Assembly (NCBI GenBank): GCA_036937835.1
Contig: CM072868.1
Span: forward strand, 9,959,001 to 10,023,000
DNA length: 64,000 nt
Source of the DNA: Pampus argenteus
Lineage: Eukaryota; Chordata; Actinopteri; Scombriformes; Stromateidae
Reading direction: 5' to 3'
The translations under genes and the position numbers were made by a program. Of the stretch, positions 13,335 through 25,720 are shown piece by piece (positions within the stretch are counted from its first letter, which is position 1; each line of letters opens with the position of its first letter). A model generated the notes under the pieces. That model saw only the letters and a program-made list of their open reading frames with translations. It had not been told where the DNA came from and did no database searches.

Positions 13335-15138
13335 ATGGATATCTTTATGGATGAGGATTTCACTGTGATCAGTAACACCAGCCATGAAGCAGGACGGAAA
13401 ATATTTGAAGGCAGCAAAAGTCAAGGACTTAACCACAGTGACCCTTTAGACATGTTTATAGGCATGGAGCTTCTTCTACGTTTCAAGCCTCTCTTCCTGC
13501 CCCTCTACTGTCTTGTAGTGGTCGTGGCCGGTGTTGGAAACTCCTTCCTGTTGGCTTGCATCTTGGCTGATAAGAAACTCCATAATGCCACCAACTTTTT
13601 CATCGGGAACTTAGCAGCCGGAGACCTGCTGATGTGTTTGAGCTGTGTTCCCCTGACGGTGTCTTATGCCTTCGACAGCCACGGCTGGGCTTTTGGGAGA
13701 CCCCTCTGTCACCTGGTCCCTTTGCTGCAATGTGCCACAGTGTTTGCATCAGTGCTTTCTCTCACTGCCATCGCTGTGGACCGCTATATTGTTTTAGGTA
13801 AGAGGAGAACTTATAACTCATAACTAATTATGGGTCATTTTTATACTCATGAGAAGCCAGTACATTTACAGTCTACACATAGTAGATTTAATGTGTAACA
13901 TAAAGTGCTTTAGTACCTTTATATTTGATGTGACTGTATTTTTTTTCCTTTCCATCTCAGCTCACCCAGTGCGGAGGAGGATATCTGTGTGGGGTTGTGG
14001 TGCAGTGACCCTGGGCGTCTGGCTTTTATCTCTGGCTCTGGCTGCTCCTCCATCACTCTACACACGCTACCTGGACCTGCGACCCAGTGGCATTGACCTG
14101 GTAGTGTGTGAGGAATTCTGGCCAAATAGTGGCAATCTGCGTCTGCTCTACTCCTGCTTTATTCTCATGGCCTCATATATGATCCCGCTGCTGTCTGTCA
14201 GCATATCCTACTGCGCCATCACCATTAGCCTAAAACGGTATTCAGTACCTGGGGAGCGATCCAATAGTCAGCAGTGTTGGAGCCAAAGGAGGAAGAAGAC
14301 CTTCTCACTGCTAGTGGCCTCAGTGCTTGCCTTTGCTCTGTGCTGGCTGCCCCTGCAGGTGAGTCTATATAGATAGAGATACAAAAATAAAGCCACACTT
14401 TTAATCTTTATCTAACCCCTTAAGTGAAATTTGAGAAAGATCTTTTTGTACAAGGTTTGGGAGAGGGCAATGAAGTTTACATCCTCCTTTAGGTACAGTA
14501 CGTCCTAACAAATCCTAACAGCGAAGTGATAAATAGAGTAAAGCCTTAACTGTCCACGAGATGATTCACTTTTACACATCATTTATCAGAGATCATAATT
14601 TTATACTAATTTCTTTTCTGAGAAATTTGCAGTTATTAATAGTTAATTTTTAGGACATTTTACATGGCGGTGCAATTTGGTACAAATTATTATGTTGTAC
14701 TTAGTTGGTAAGTACCCACTCAAAATATTTTATTATTTGTTTATTTATTATTGTTAAATACCTATGATTGATAAACGTGCATACAATTAAATGAACTATG
14801 AAATAAAGTGTTACCACATTATCATATGTAGTATTTTGGTAATCATATCAGACAAAATGCAATTGCTGCATGGATTTATATCTTTAAGATTCAGTATTCT
14901 CATTGTTGCTGTTTAGGTGCTGAACCTGCTGCTGGACCTGGACCCAGACTTCCACATCATAGGGAAGCGCTACATAAACGTCTTACAAGTCTGCTGTCAT
15001 TTAGTGGCCATGAGCTCTGCATGTTACAACCCCTTTATATACGCCTCACTGCACAGCAAGGTACGCATGCACCTGAAAGGCTACCTCTGTCTCTGTCAAC
15101 AGAGAGGGATGGTGGAGAGATCAATGTCCAGGAGCTGA
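13335..15138 (+). CDS. prlhr: Prolactin-releasing peptide receptor-like GPCR
   Basis: The CDS joins 13335-13797, 13961-14358 and 14917-15138, giving 360 residues; all introns are GT-AG and phases agree (1 and 0). It is a class A receptor with seven transmembrane segments. Key motifs are GNSFLLACI (TM1), NATNFFIGNLAAGDLL (TM2), DRY at residues 149-151, CWLPLQ (TM6) and SSACYNPFIY (TM7 NPxxY). N-glycosylation sites are at N14 and N33. NATNF, CVPLT.YAF, GW.FG, RRRIS, LCEEFW-like and LL.DLDP stretches match PrRP receptor (GPR10/PRLHR) more than other RFamide or NPY receptors. By family it binds PrRP/C-RFamide peptides at the plasma membrane. The start is the first ATG after the acceptor at 13318. 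The frame stops early at 15138. A second frame from about 15103 to 15293 encodes a tail-like sequence ending SSALI, so the C-terminus may be frameshifted. The paralogue (prlhr1, 2a or 2b) is not resolved. Confidence 0.85.
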
Positions 15139-18100
15139 GTTCCAACTGTGCCAGATATGATACAACTTATTCAGCATCTCATGACATGCAGAGTCCTGTA
15201 CCTACCCACAAGCTAACACCTGTACCCCTGACACTGAAGATAATGTCTGATGTGTTCAGGAGAAAACAAGGCAACTCCTCAGCACTCATTTAAACCAGCT
15301 TTGTACATGTTTTTCCAGCTTTTTGTGGCTTCAAGACATTTAATCCTGACTTGTACAGAGTCACCAGTGGCAAAAATGCTTCGTATGACAAGCAAGCAAA
15401 GAAACAGATCCAGACCAGACTGCAGTTAAGCATCATGATGAAGGTCCCTGTATTCCTCTTGGACGGCATAGACACTAAGCAGATCCCGCAGCTTTAAAAA
15501 GGCCAGCAGTGGCATAAACAGCCCCAGGCTGGGTAGGCTCTGTACTGTAGCTGACTGCTCAGACCAGGGGTGCTTGTACTGGTTACAGCAGTTTGTTATA
15601 CTAAAACAGAAATGCTTGACTTCGGAGAGTTGACCGAACAATGAACTTTTCTTGCCACACGTGGATTACAGACAGAAAGACGTTTTGCAGAAGACAGTGT
15701 GATTTTATGTTGTACCTTATCCCTTGAACGTCTCTGCTTCAACATGTTATTCTTAGTATCAGTTACTTGTATTGTACTATATAGATTAATCACAATATAA
15801 TACATCTTGCCTACTATTATTTAGTGTTATTGTGTAGTATATATTATGTATGATTTGGCCTTTGTGTTTTTGCTGCTTACGATATAATGGATCATTTCAG
15901 TTTCACTGTGAAAGTGTTACATTCATACATCACAAACAATAAGATAACAAAGGGTAGATTATCCATCAACAAAGCCAATCAGCACATTCAAAAAGGTGAG
16001 AACTGCTTCAATTATTCCCTTATTTAAGGTAATGTGTATGTATGTAATGAGATGTGTTATTATGAGTTTCCTCTGAGTGACTGTATTTCCACATGGAAGC
16101 TGAAGTAGTTTTGCATGTATGGCCCATGCAGACGATGGGTCCATCCATCCATTTATTTTGTACTTTACTGTATGTAAATTGAATGTGTTTATGCCGGATG
16201 TTTGTAGTTTGTATTTAGTATGTCAACTGCTAAAAAAGCAACTCATTACAGATGATGAAGGCGAGAGCTGCGTGTGGTTCACGCAAGGCCACAACAAAAG
16301 CTCCCCAAGCTAATATTGTAGATTCCAACGTTTAACAATCAGGTTACTTCGCAGTCTTTTGCTCAGCAGCTGGGTTTCCCTCGCTTTTCTCTTTAAGTGA
16401 ACATGCTGTCTGAAAGGGTCTGCAAGGCAGTTTTGTTCCTTAGGGTTAGGGTTATTAGTTTTAATGGTGAATTTCACCTTGATATGCCCTAATGCTTAAT
16501 TATATATTTATAATAAATTTGTGCATAAATAAAGTGAGTAAGCTGCTACAACTTTGTTTCAACGTTCTCTGAAACAAGGAAAATGGTCCGAGCTCATGAA
16601 GTGCAAAAATGACAAAAGAATAAACATCTCGTGCAGTATAACTAAATTATTGCACCGAGGGAATTAAAGTCCATTATGACAGTGTTATTTTTCTGTCACT
16701 CACATCATCAGTAAGAAGGTCAGAAATCTTGTTAATACAAGCCTGTCATAAATGCAGAGTGCATTTAAGCTGAATTTTGCTTTATGTGGAAGACTAACAA
16801 TGAAAGCTCTGAAGGTTTTCACAGCCACTTCATTTATTTGGATAATACTGAGAGATGCACCAGTTCATTTGCTTTATATTGCAATAAATGTATATATAAA
16901 CTTTCAACTGAGAAATGGGTGAGCGGCTTCTCACAGACCTGTTCATATAAACAAACTGAACTGAGGATTTAGACTTGTCCCCAAGGCTACTAGATGAGCT
17001 ATGGCACATAACCACATTAAAGGTGTAAAAATATGCTACTTGAGTTCTTGCTAGTCTTCCTGTCTGTGAATTAAAACTATGAAAAAGTGTTTTGTGTCTT
17101 TATTTTGTCCTAAATGGTTTGTATGTAGAGAGTGTTCTGGGTTGAATGTAATATTTATCAAGAAATTCAAGAACAGAGCCTTCACTAGCAAGGACCACAC
17201 CATCGACGAGATACGTTTAAATGAATTACTGAAGAGGAAGAGTTTGGATGGGTGCAGTGCTTCTGCTTGCTAAATACGTTGTGAGGAGGCTTACAGAGAA
17301 TCCGCCACAGCGGCCAGGCAACAATAGACCTCCAGAAACCTCCAATTACTTAAGTAGCGGATATTGAGAGATTGAGCGGATCTGAGATCTTGGAGATCTG
17401 AGTGTATGTAGTGAAGGTATGTTTGGGAGAACCGATACATCATAAGCTGTATGAAGGGCTCTGGAGTGCCGTGATGATTGAGCATGGCTTATTAGGTCAA
17501 GCAATATGAGGAGTGCAGTATCCAGAGTGGATGGTGTGGATGCAGGATGATGGCGAGTCAGCAGTGAGGATGAAGTTTTCTGAGGATGGCTGGTTTTGGT
17601 TTTATAAACAAAAAATTATTTTTTTTGTTATTTATCAATCTTTTGATGATTCACGATTGATTGATTTTTTAGGTGAGATTACAAAAGAGATTAATTAGAT
17701 CAATTAATTACAAATCATAATTAATTATTCTCTCTTTTTTATCTCCACACAAATGTTTAAACACTTATTGAGATCTAAATAAGCTGATTTCATTTAACTG
17801 TGGCAGCATGTATGTTAGTAGTTACAGAATATAATGAAAGTTCATTATTCTGCTTAGTGATGATAAAACCACGTTGGGTTTGTGGTTGTATGTATTAATT
17901 TAATAAACTTAATTTGGAAAAATTAAGTTTGATTATTGAGACTTTCTGTTTCACTACAGAAACAATTCATACAGTTCAATAGAAACATTAACCGATTAGA
18001 GATTGATCATTATGGCGAAGGAAATTTAAAAAAAAATTGTCTATTGTAAAAGCTTGTCTATATAATGCATTTAGACCGACATTATGAGCCAGAACATCTA

Positions 18101-19730
18101 ATCAATGACACCATATTGATTTCGCAAGGAGTCTGCAGCCTGAGTTGGCTCATTAAGGGCTGACTCTGGATAAAATGGATCTGTACTATCTGATGCAGGA
18201 TGATGGGCTGCATCTTTGGGTTGTATCTTTATACCTGACTGCATTTTAACGTGCAAATCGCTAGATGAAAGATGAAATAATAGTTAAGGAGGGAAGAACA
18301 TCTTTTGGGATGCTTTCAAAAATTCACATAAACTTACATAGTTTTTGTTTTTAATCCAATTGTGTCCTTCCTAAAGCAAGATATGGTCTTGATCTAATGA
18401 AAACTCTGATGGGGCAGACACATCTTCACCAGTCATCACCTATAGAAGCTAAAATTATTAGGGTTTTTTTACTAGAAACTGAAACTCTATTGTTTTTGTA
18501 CTGATATAATTTTTCTTCAGAAATGTATGTGCAACTTGAGACATGTTACTTTGCTCATTGATCGTAAGTTGTTCACGAAATCGGGCCAGATGGTGGAGCA
18601 ATAACAAATAACAAGCTCAACACATAAATAGAGCAAAATCAACAACCAATGGGCCAATCATGCTTGCAGGATATGTCCAAATAAGTACGTGAAACGTACC
18701 CTATAAAGGTTATTTCCAACCGAGGGGGCGCTCGGATGTAGCATAACACACCCACACAGACTATAAATTGTTGTTTATCCTATGATTACACAGGATATGT
18801 TTCATAACAACATTGAACCACATGTGCAAAACTATCTTGAAATCGCCACCAGTTTCAAACACACGCATAGCGCAATTATGGCCATAAATCAATGACAGTT
18901 TGTCCAAACATCACCAAACATGTTTTTTTTGTTTTTTTTATTAAAGCTTTCAGCTCTAATGGGCTGTGTTGGCTTGACAGGAATTTTTTAGATTTTCAAA
19001 TGATTAAAAATTTATTATTTATGGAAGCCCAAAATGTCACCCAGTGCAACAGTATGGTTCATTTGTATGTTTTATTAGTTTTTGGACAACAGCATTGAGA
19101 GAAGAGCTACATCAGGCTTTGACTATACATGCAATATTTGTTAGTAGGATTAGTTTTGGTCTTTGGAATTTGTTGGCAATATAAAATACAGAATATCTGT
19201 CGAATATAGAATAGAAACAGTTTTAATGCTGACCAACAATGGGCTTATGTGCAACCCTGTCTCCTGGAGATTACATTCGTTCACACCTAATTTGCAAAGA
19301 AGAAATGTTGCTAGGATTATGGTCTTATAAACAGAATGAGGGAACATTAACAATATCTGCAAAATGTTCCAAGCATATTGCCAAATTGTTCATTTGCAAC
19401 ATTCTTAAATTGTTTTCTACATTATCCAGTTTTCATGTAAAAAAAAACAAAACATGTCAGTAAACATAATCCAATTACATTTCCATAAAAGCAGTATTAG
19501 GTAAAACATTTTGTTAGTATGTGTACAATCAACAGATCAAGAAGTCAACATTATAGACTTCTAATGGAAGAGAGCAGGTGAAGCCTCAGGTTTCATACTG
19601 GTTATACTGCAAATACCGAGACACGGATGTGAACTATGAAGATTAGAGAGCGACTGCAGGAATAATGAACAAAATATAAAACAAAGCAATAACAGCCTTA
19701 ATGTGATTGATTCATGTTTGTTCATGTGGT

Positions 19731-19776
<46 letters not shown>

Positions 19777-20016
19777 TCCATTTGGTTAATCTTGCAGCTT
19801 CTCAGCCTTCTCTTTTCACTTTGTCTGTTTTAGTCTATATATATATATATATAGATTTGTGTATATAACTATTGCTTTTTCTGACATTGTGTTGAATATA
19901 ATATTGAATGTATGGAAGGATTTTTAACATACACACACAGGCACACAGGAAATATTTAATATGCAGTTGATCACCACACATTTTTTTTCATGTTTGTTCA
20001 TGTTTGTTAATGTGGT

Positions 20017-20052
<36 letters not shown>

Positions 20053-20063
20053 TTTTCTTTTTT

Positions 20064-20113
<50 letters not shown>

Positions 20114-20909
20114 TACATTTGGTTAATCTTGCAGTTTCTCAGCCTTCTCTTTTCACTTTGTCTGTTTTAGTCTATATATATATATATATATGTGTATATG
20201 TATATAACTATTGCTTTTTCAGACATTGTGTTGAATATAATATTGAATGTATGGAAGGATTTTTAACACACACACAGTCACACAGGAAATATTTAATATG
20301 CAGTTGATCACCACACATTTCTCTGCATACACTTAATAGCCTAAAACATGAGCACCACTGGTTCATTTGAATTTACATTCAACAGACATTGAGGACACAA
20401 GGCCATGCTAATAAATGGATTTTTTTTCTTTGTATGCTAATAAATGCAATATTTTCATGCTTTAGAGTTAATGCACTTTCAGCTATACCCGGGACACAAT
20501 CACAGTCACAATATCCTTGTATAGATTGGAGGGGAATCACAAGGGCTCTCCAACTCCAGCAGTGTCCATCCACAAACCACAAGTGGCTGCCACTGGAGAA
20601 CTCTTGGTAGAGCAGAACCTGGGACAACAATCCAATTACCAAGCTCTGAGATACATCTTATTCAACCCTGTCTTCTATGTACAGAATGTAAGAGGAGATA
20701 AAAATAGACAAATGCAGCAATGTGATTTTTGATTGTCTGTATACGATGCAAATAATCCTGCTACTCACTCGCTAGCACTGGAGATGAAGACTTGAGTTCA
20801 AACACTGATCGTATTATACACATTCATATGTATGCACATACACACACACATGCATGCATACGCATGCACAATTGGATTTCACCCACATACCACACATATA
20901 GCTTACTTT
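15139..20909. other. 3' flank of the receptor gene and intergenic DNA
   Basis: 15139-15293 continues as an open frame offset from the annotated stop (see the frameshift finding). AATAAA hexamers at 16512-16517 and 16528-16533 are possible plus-strand polyadenylation signals. The remainder is AT-rich, with a telomere-like TTAGGGTTAGGGTTA at 16440-16454 and the duplication at 19711-20320. I see no further gene. Confidence 0.5.
19711..20320. repeat. Two-copy tandem duplication with CTTT and TA microsatellites
   Basis: Copy 1 (19711-19984) and copy 2 (19987-20320) share the same order: TTCATGTTTGTTCATG, a CTTT array, CATTTGGTTAATCTTGCAG, TTCTCAGCCTTCTCTTTTC, a TA run, AACTATTGCTTTTTC, GACATTGTGTTGAATATAAT, GTATGGAAGGATTTTTAACA, and CAGTTGATCACCACACATTT. 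Outside the microsatellites I see only a few differences, so the duplication looks recent. The CTTT array is longer and interrupted in copy 2 (about 20017-20112, against 19731-19775). Confidence 0.92.
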
Positions 20910-21932
20910 TCATATTAGATTACTATTAGGTCCTCCTCTGCTGTGTGTATTAAGAGCACAGTTCTCTGTCTGTGTCCTTTTATTCCTTCTCCAGCACATT
21001 TTCAACTCTTCCTGAACTCCATTACTGACCAACATATACAACACAGGGTCCACCACACAGTTCAGACTGGATAGTGCCAGTGTGCATGAAAAGAAGAAAT
21101 GCATTTTATCTTCAAACTTGCAGTAACTTCCACCTGAAGAGGTATCGTTAATCACGTAGAAGACTAGCGAGCGTGTAAGCAGGAGAATGTGGTATGGAGC
21201 AAAGCAAACAGAGAAGATGCCAATTACCCCAAAAGACAGCATGCGAACCTTCCTCTTAGCGTGGGCACTCAGGCCAGGACTTTGGCCTACAGTGGCTAGC
21301 ACCCTCCAGTAGCTGACTGCCAACACTAGCAGAGGCAGCAGGAAGCCAATGCCCACTCGGAGCATGTTGAACAAAGCAACAGGCGGCTGCAAGGGGTAGG
21401 TCTCATAACAACGGTCATTCTGGTTTATGTCATCATGGGCGTCTGTGAGATTGTCATTGATCAGCACCATGATATGCATCACCACCACTACAACATAAAT
21501 AGTGATACACTGTGCCCAGGCATAGCGTGATGTGCGGTAGATCTTGGAGCGGAGCGGGTACGTGACCACCAGGCAGCGGTCTACAGAGATACAGCAGAGC
21601 AGGTAGATACTGATGTACATGTTGGAGTAGTAGAAGAAGCCGGCCACACTGCAGCTTGCAACACCCAGCTGCCAGTTGTGGTCCTGTCGGTAATAATTGA
21701 TCCAAAGGGGCATGGTGAAGAGGAAAAGTAAGTCTGAGAGGGACAGGTTGAGCAGGAAGATGCCCAGAACATTTTGCCTCCGCACTTGTTGCCAAATGGG
21801 ACCCAGGGTCAGCACATTGAAGATCAAACCGAAGATAAAAGCCAGGATGTAAACAGCCATCAGGAAGTCACTAATGGGACTTGCACCAATTGTAACACAA
21901 GTTGAGTTTGTGGTTGCTGGTGTGGCATTCAT
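20910..21932 (-). CDS. GPR132/G2A-like proton-sensing family GPCR
   Basis: A single open frame of 340 residues with seven transmembrane segments. N-glycosylation sites sit at N2 (NAT) and N9 (NST). TM2 carries NLSLSDLLF, the ECL1 cysteine is C94, and the TM3 end reads LLCCISVDRC, so the DRY motif is DRC at 118-120. TM6 has CFAPYH, and TM7 has SLNCVVDPVLY, the DPxxY variant. The combination of NVL..LL.LSL.DLL..TMPLWI, LLCCISVDR, CFAPYH.LLL and LN.VVDPVLY fits the GPR4/GPR65/GPR68/GPR132 group, closest in my reading to GPR132 (G2A). Family members respond to extracellular protons or oxidised lipids; no ligand can be assigned here. Minus-strand sequence just upstream has a splice acceptor (AG at 21976-21975), so the 5'UTR is probably spliced. 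A donor at about 22230 could be its partner. GPR65-like remains an alternative. Confidence 0.8.
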   Translation of the reverse strand: MNATPATTNSTCVTIGASPISDFLMAVYILAFIFGLIFNVLTLGPIWQQVRRQNVLGIFLLNLSLSDLLFLFTMPLWINYYRQDHNWQLGVASCSVAGFFYYSNMYISIYLLCCISVDRCLVVTYPLRSKIYRTSRYAWAQCITIYVVVVVMHIMVLINDNLTDAHDDINQNDRCYETYPLQPPVALFNMLRVGIGFLLPLLVLAVSYWRVLATVGQSPGLSAHAKRKVRMLSFGVIGIFSVCFAPYHILLLTRSLVFYVINDTSSGGSYCKFEDKMHFFFSCTLALSSLNCVVDPVLYMLVSNGVQEELKMCWRRNKRTQTENCALNTHSRGGPNSNLI

Positions 21933-24743
21933 TGTTGCTTCAGATTTCTGTCACTTTCCTGATGAGAAATTCACCTGCATGTGTAAAAAATAAACATATA
22001 GTTTTTATAGGAACAGTTTGAGTAGAAATGACACAGGCAATATGAGCTAACTCTTATGATACATTAAAATTCATAATACAGCTTGTGCATTTTGTACCCC
22101 ATCCTGTTTCGTGGTTCAATGAACTCGAAAGATAACAAGATTTTGAATGTCCTCTATATGCTTCTGAATGGGAGGCAGTTTGACTCTACAGAAAGGCATT
22201 CGGCAGCTGAGAGAATTGGAGTTTCCTACCTCTAGATAAGATAACAGACTCATACTCCATGATGGATGATAACAGTTGGTGCTCTCAGTTCTAGCAGAAA
22301 CTGAGAGAGCCAAAATCCCCCCTTATGGTCGCACGTCATTTTTCCTTCACAATCTTGTGGGTTTTTTTTTTTTTTTTTGGAAACTGAAAGCATTAGGGAA
22401 CTAATGCCTTATATCAGATGAATTAGATGTACAAAGCTTTTCCCCCTGAACCTCCTTGGCCGATCGCATTATTTTATGTTAATGCTGCTTTTTGCTAAAT
22501 TGTCTAGAAATTGTTGCACTTATTGCACTCCGTGGTCTAATTCTGTGTGGAAGGCAGGGGTAGCATAGACTGAACTCGCAACGTGAGCATTTGCATTTTA
22601 CTGTAATCAGTGCTTAATATAACTTAAGTCTAATTGAATATGAATTTGTTATTCTGTGGGAGCAAAACAATTCACAGTCTGACTCAACCAGTTAGCGCTA
22701 ATTTAAATGTAGTGTATCCTTAAAAGACTGACTGATGCAACAACTGCCAACAGAACTGGGTGATTTAGGCATATCTCCCAGACAAGAGGTAGTTAAATAA
22801 TTACTTGTGCTTGAAGAATGAGGTCACAATACTTTATGCACTATATGAATGAATGTAGTAATGCCATCCCTGATTTACTCTGCAGATGCAGGGTCAGACC
22901 CGCTCCATCATGAAGCTGTGGTTGTGATTTCTGTCTCTTATATTAGTTGTTTTTTAGTTGTGCTTCCTGTTCAAAACGTTTTGGACAGAAAATGGGACAG
23001 AAAGTCCATAAATGACTGCCTACACAGCTAAATGTCATCATAAAAATGGGCAATAATAAAGTCACCATTCACTCTTTAATGTACAGCCCTTGAATAATTA
23101 CAATATTCGTATATAAAATCAACACATGGTTACTATTTCCCTATCCCTTTAAGAAAAAGCTTTGATATGCACATTTCATTCTGTCAATTTCCTATCTCTC
23201 CCTAAAATTGAAATATGGGTAAATCAAATGGTATTTATGTGTGGATAAATGGGGCTATTTCTCTGTATCTCAGTGGCATTCTTTTTTTTTTTTTTTTCCT
23301 CTCAATGTTTTGTTCTTATGGCTTCGGCTTGGCCGCGGTGGTTTATAGGCTCAGGAAGCATCTAATGCTATTAATGTCTGGACAGAGATAGGCTGCCCCA
23401 TCCAAACTCAATAATGGAGAAGCCATTTAGAGTCAGACCGTCTTTAGAGAATAATAATGTGTGCCTGTGTATGTTTGTGTGTACGTGTGTGTGTGTGTGT
23501 GTGCAGGCTTGCCGATATGGATTTGATTTAATGGATTATTCATAACATTTTCAAACAATGGGTAGGGAAACTACAGCGACTGCAGTAACTGAAAGTTTTG
23601 CTCAGATGTGTTACTGTTTCTGAATAAGCTATTGGTTAGTCATCAGTGTGGCTGCTAAATGTTTTTTCCCTATTACTAACACTGATAAGAGTTATAACTA
23701 ACCATAGTTTCTCTTCATGTGCTTTTACCTCTTTTTTCAAGTGAGTATGGATTATTTCCTCTTCCCTCTAGCCTGCAGGTTTCAGTATTAAACAATATCT
23801 AAAATGTATTCAATCACATGATCCCAATACAGGCCTACTATACACAGCTGGTCCAGCCTCCAGTTACTCATTTCATCCATTCGAGCCAACTATGTGTTTG
23901 TTAATATTATAAAGATAAACTAAGTCTGGTTGTTATTACACAGCCCTGAGGTTTGAAAAGAGCAATACATCAGCATTTCTGTCAAGAGAGGGGAATGTGC
24001 TGCATCCTAAATATCCTTTTTTTGCACAGCCTGCCTTCTTAATACCAAAGCTATGCTTCAAATGTGACCACCTGTACATTCCTGTGATTTTCTACTATCT
24101 ATCTTTATTCTTGTCAAGCAGTTTTCTGTTTTCTCTCCAGCCCGTTGCGGTGACCACACCTGGCAGAGCGACTGAAAAACAACTCGGCAAAGAATCATCA
24201 TTTCTGACCTAATTAGTTTTGCAACGCTGATTCACACAGCCTCAAGCATGCTGTTCTTTCCAGTAGTCCACATAAAAAGAAGGACAACTAGCAAAAAAAG
24301 TGAAGTTTTTAAAATAAATGAATAAACATAAACATGAAAAAAATCTCACATTTTAACATTTTCATTGTTACTATTTGAGGTGTTATATTAGTATAATTTC
24401 CAGACATCTTATAACCAGAACTGTGATCCGTGATGACCTCACCTGTTTTTGTTTTTGTTTTGTTTTTTGGTAAGAGGTGTCTTTCTTGTAAAGGATGTTT
24501 GCCCAGTCGGTGAAAAGTTTCAGACACATTCCACAGTTCAGAAGAGACTCTTCACAGCTGCTACAGTCCCATAATGTTTACTATACTAGATGTTTTAAGA
24601 CAATCCAAGAAGGTTTTCTTCTTTTCCTCTCCGTCAACTGTCTGATCTGGTTAAGATGATTCGCCGTTGACAGCCACAGTTGAAATGTCAGCAAGTAGTG
24701 AGGAGAATGGATGAGACAAAGTACAAAAAGAGGAAGACACATA

Positions 24744-24770
24744 AGAGGAGGAGGAGGAGGAGGAGGAGGG
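24744..24770. repeat. GAG trinucleotide microsatellite
   Basis: About eight GAG/AGG units in a purine-rich block. Confidence 0.85.
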
Positions 24771-25562
24771 AGGTTTGGTTATGCACGTGTATGGAGGAAG
24801 TAGACTTCAGGGGTGGGGAAACCACTTGACTGTAATGGAGCAGATATGATGCAGATGTTTATATCAGAAATATGCATACACACAGCAACATGAATGCACA
24901 GCACATTATTTAGAGAAATGGAAACACTGTGGGGAGACAGTCATATGATACGTAACATACCTCAACCTTCATTTCTCAATTTTACTTTCACATTGGTCTA
25001 TTCATAGTGTAAATGTACATCATAATGGAGTTGTTTTAATTTCTTTATAAAAACCCTTGCTTCATTATCTCTCTCTGTCAGTCTAACATCCTATGACGAG
25101 GAGTTGGTCTGATGAGAAAAATATGTGGTAAAATCTAGCAGCCAATATGTTGAGTGAACATTTACACCAAGTGTGAAGGCTGTGTATTTTCCTACAAGCA
25201 AGAATGCATACCTGAGGCTTGATGTCTTTCAACTACGGAAATAGTAGGAGTGGATAAGGAAAGAGGAAGAGTAAAAAGAAGAAATGCCTAACAATTTTTG
25301 CCATTAAGTGCTAAAATAATCTAAAAGGGCCGCTCCACATTATATCCCTCACCTTTTTTCTCTGTCCATATGAGGATATGCAAGTGTTTAGAGTCGGTTT
25401 TTTTATGATGAATTTGATAACCATGTAAAATAAGAATATATAAGATATATTCTTCTTATATAAGAAGTAGAAGGCCACTGCGTATTTATCAAGAACTCCA
25501 GTCACCAAACATTCAGTGTTAAACACTTAAATTTGATGCCAAATCAAATGTACATATTATTT

Positions 25563-25720
25563 ATAGGATAGGTTCACAATTAAACATCTGTTGGTCCAAA
25601 AACAATAGTCATATGTCCATATGAACACATGTTTTTCTTCTTGTAATCATTCCCCCTGTTCGTAAGAGATCCCTTCATAATGCACTTTCAATGTAAGTGA
25701 TGGGGGACAAATACAAGCTA
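25563..25720 (-). repeat. Dispersed repeat, copy 1 of 3 (inverted)
   Basis: The reverse complement reads TTTGTCCCCCATCACTTACA, TTGAAAGTGCATTATGAAGG, GATCTCTTA and later GTGAACCTATCCTATAAA. The same ordered blocks occur on the plus strand at 39300-39480 and, more diverged, at 51785-51966. It is probably a non-autonomous transposon; the ends are only approximate. Confidence 0.65.

Noticed and set aside
15426..15641. Minus-strand ORF containing GLFMPLLAFLKLRDLLSVYA
   Set aside because: Looks protein-like, but I recognise no family and it has no paired splice sites or neighbouring exons. It most likely falls in the 3' flank of the receptor gene.
19961..20170. ORF of Phe-Leu-Ser repeats
   Set aside because: Translation of the CTTT array in the tandem duplication.
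24309..24527. Minus-strand ORF upstream of the GPCR as a coding first exon
   Set aside because: No consistent donor in phase with the receptor, and the receptor already has a complete N-terminus with glycosylation sites in its single exon.
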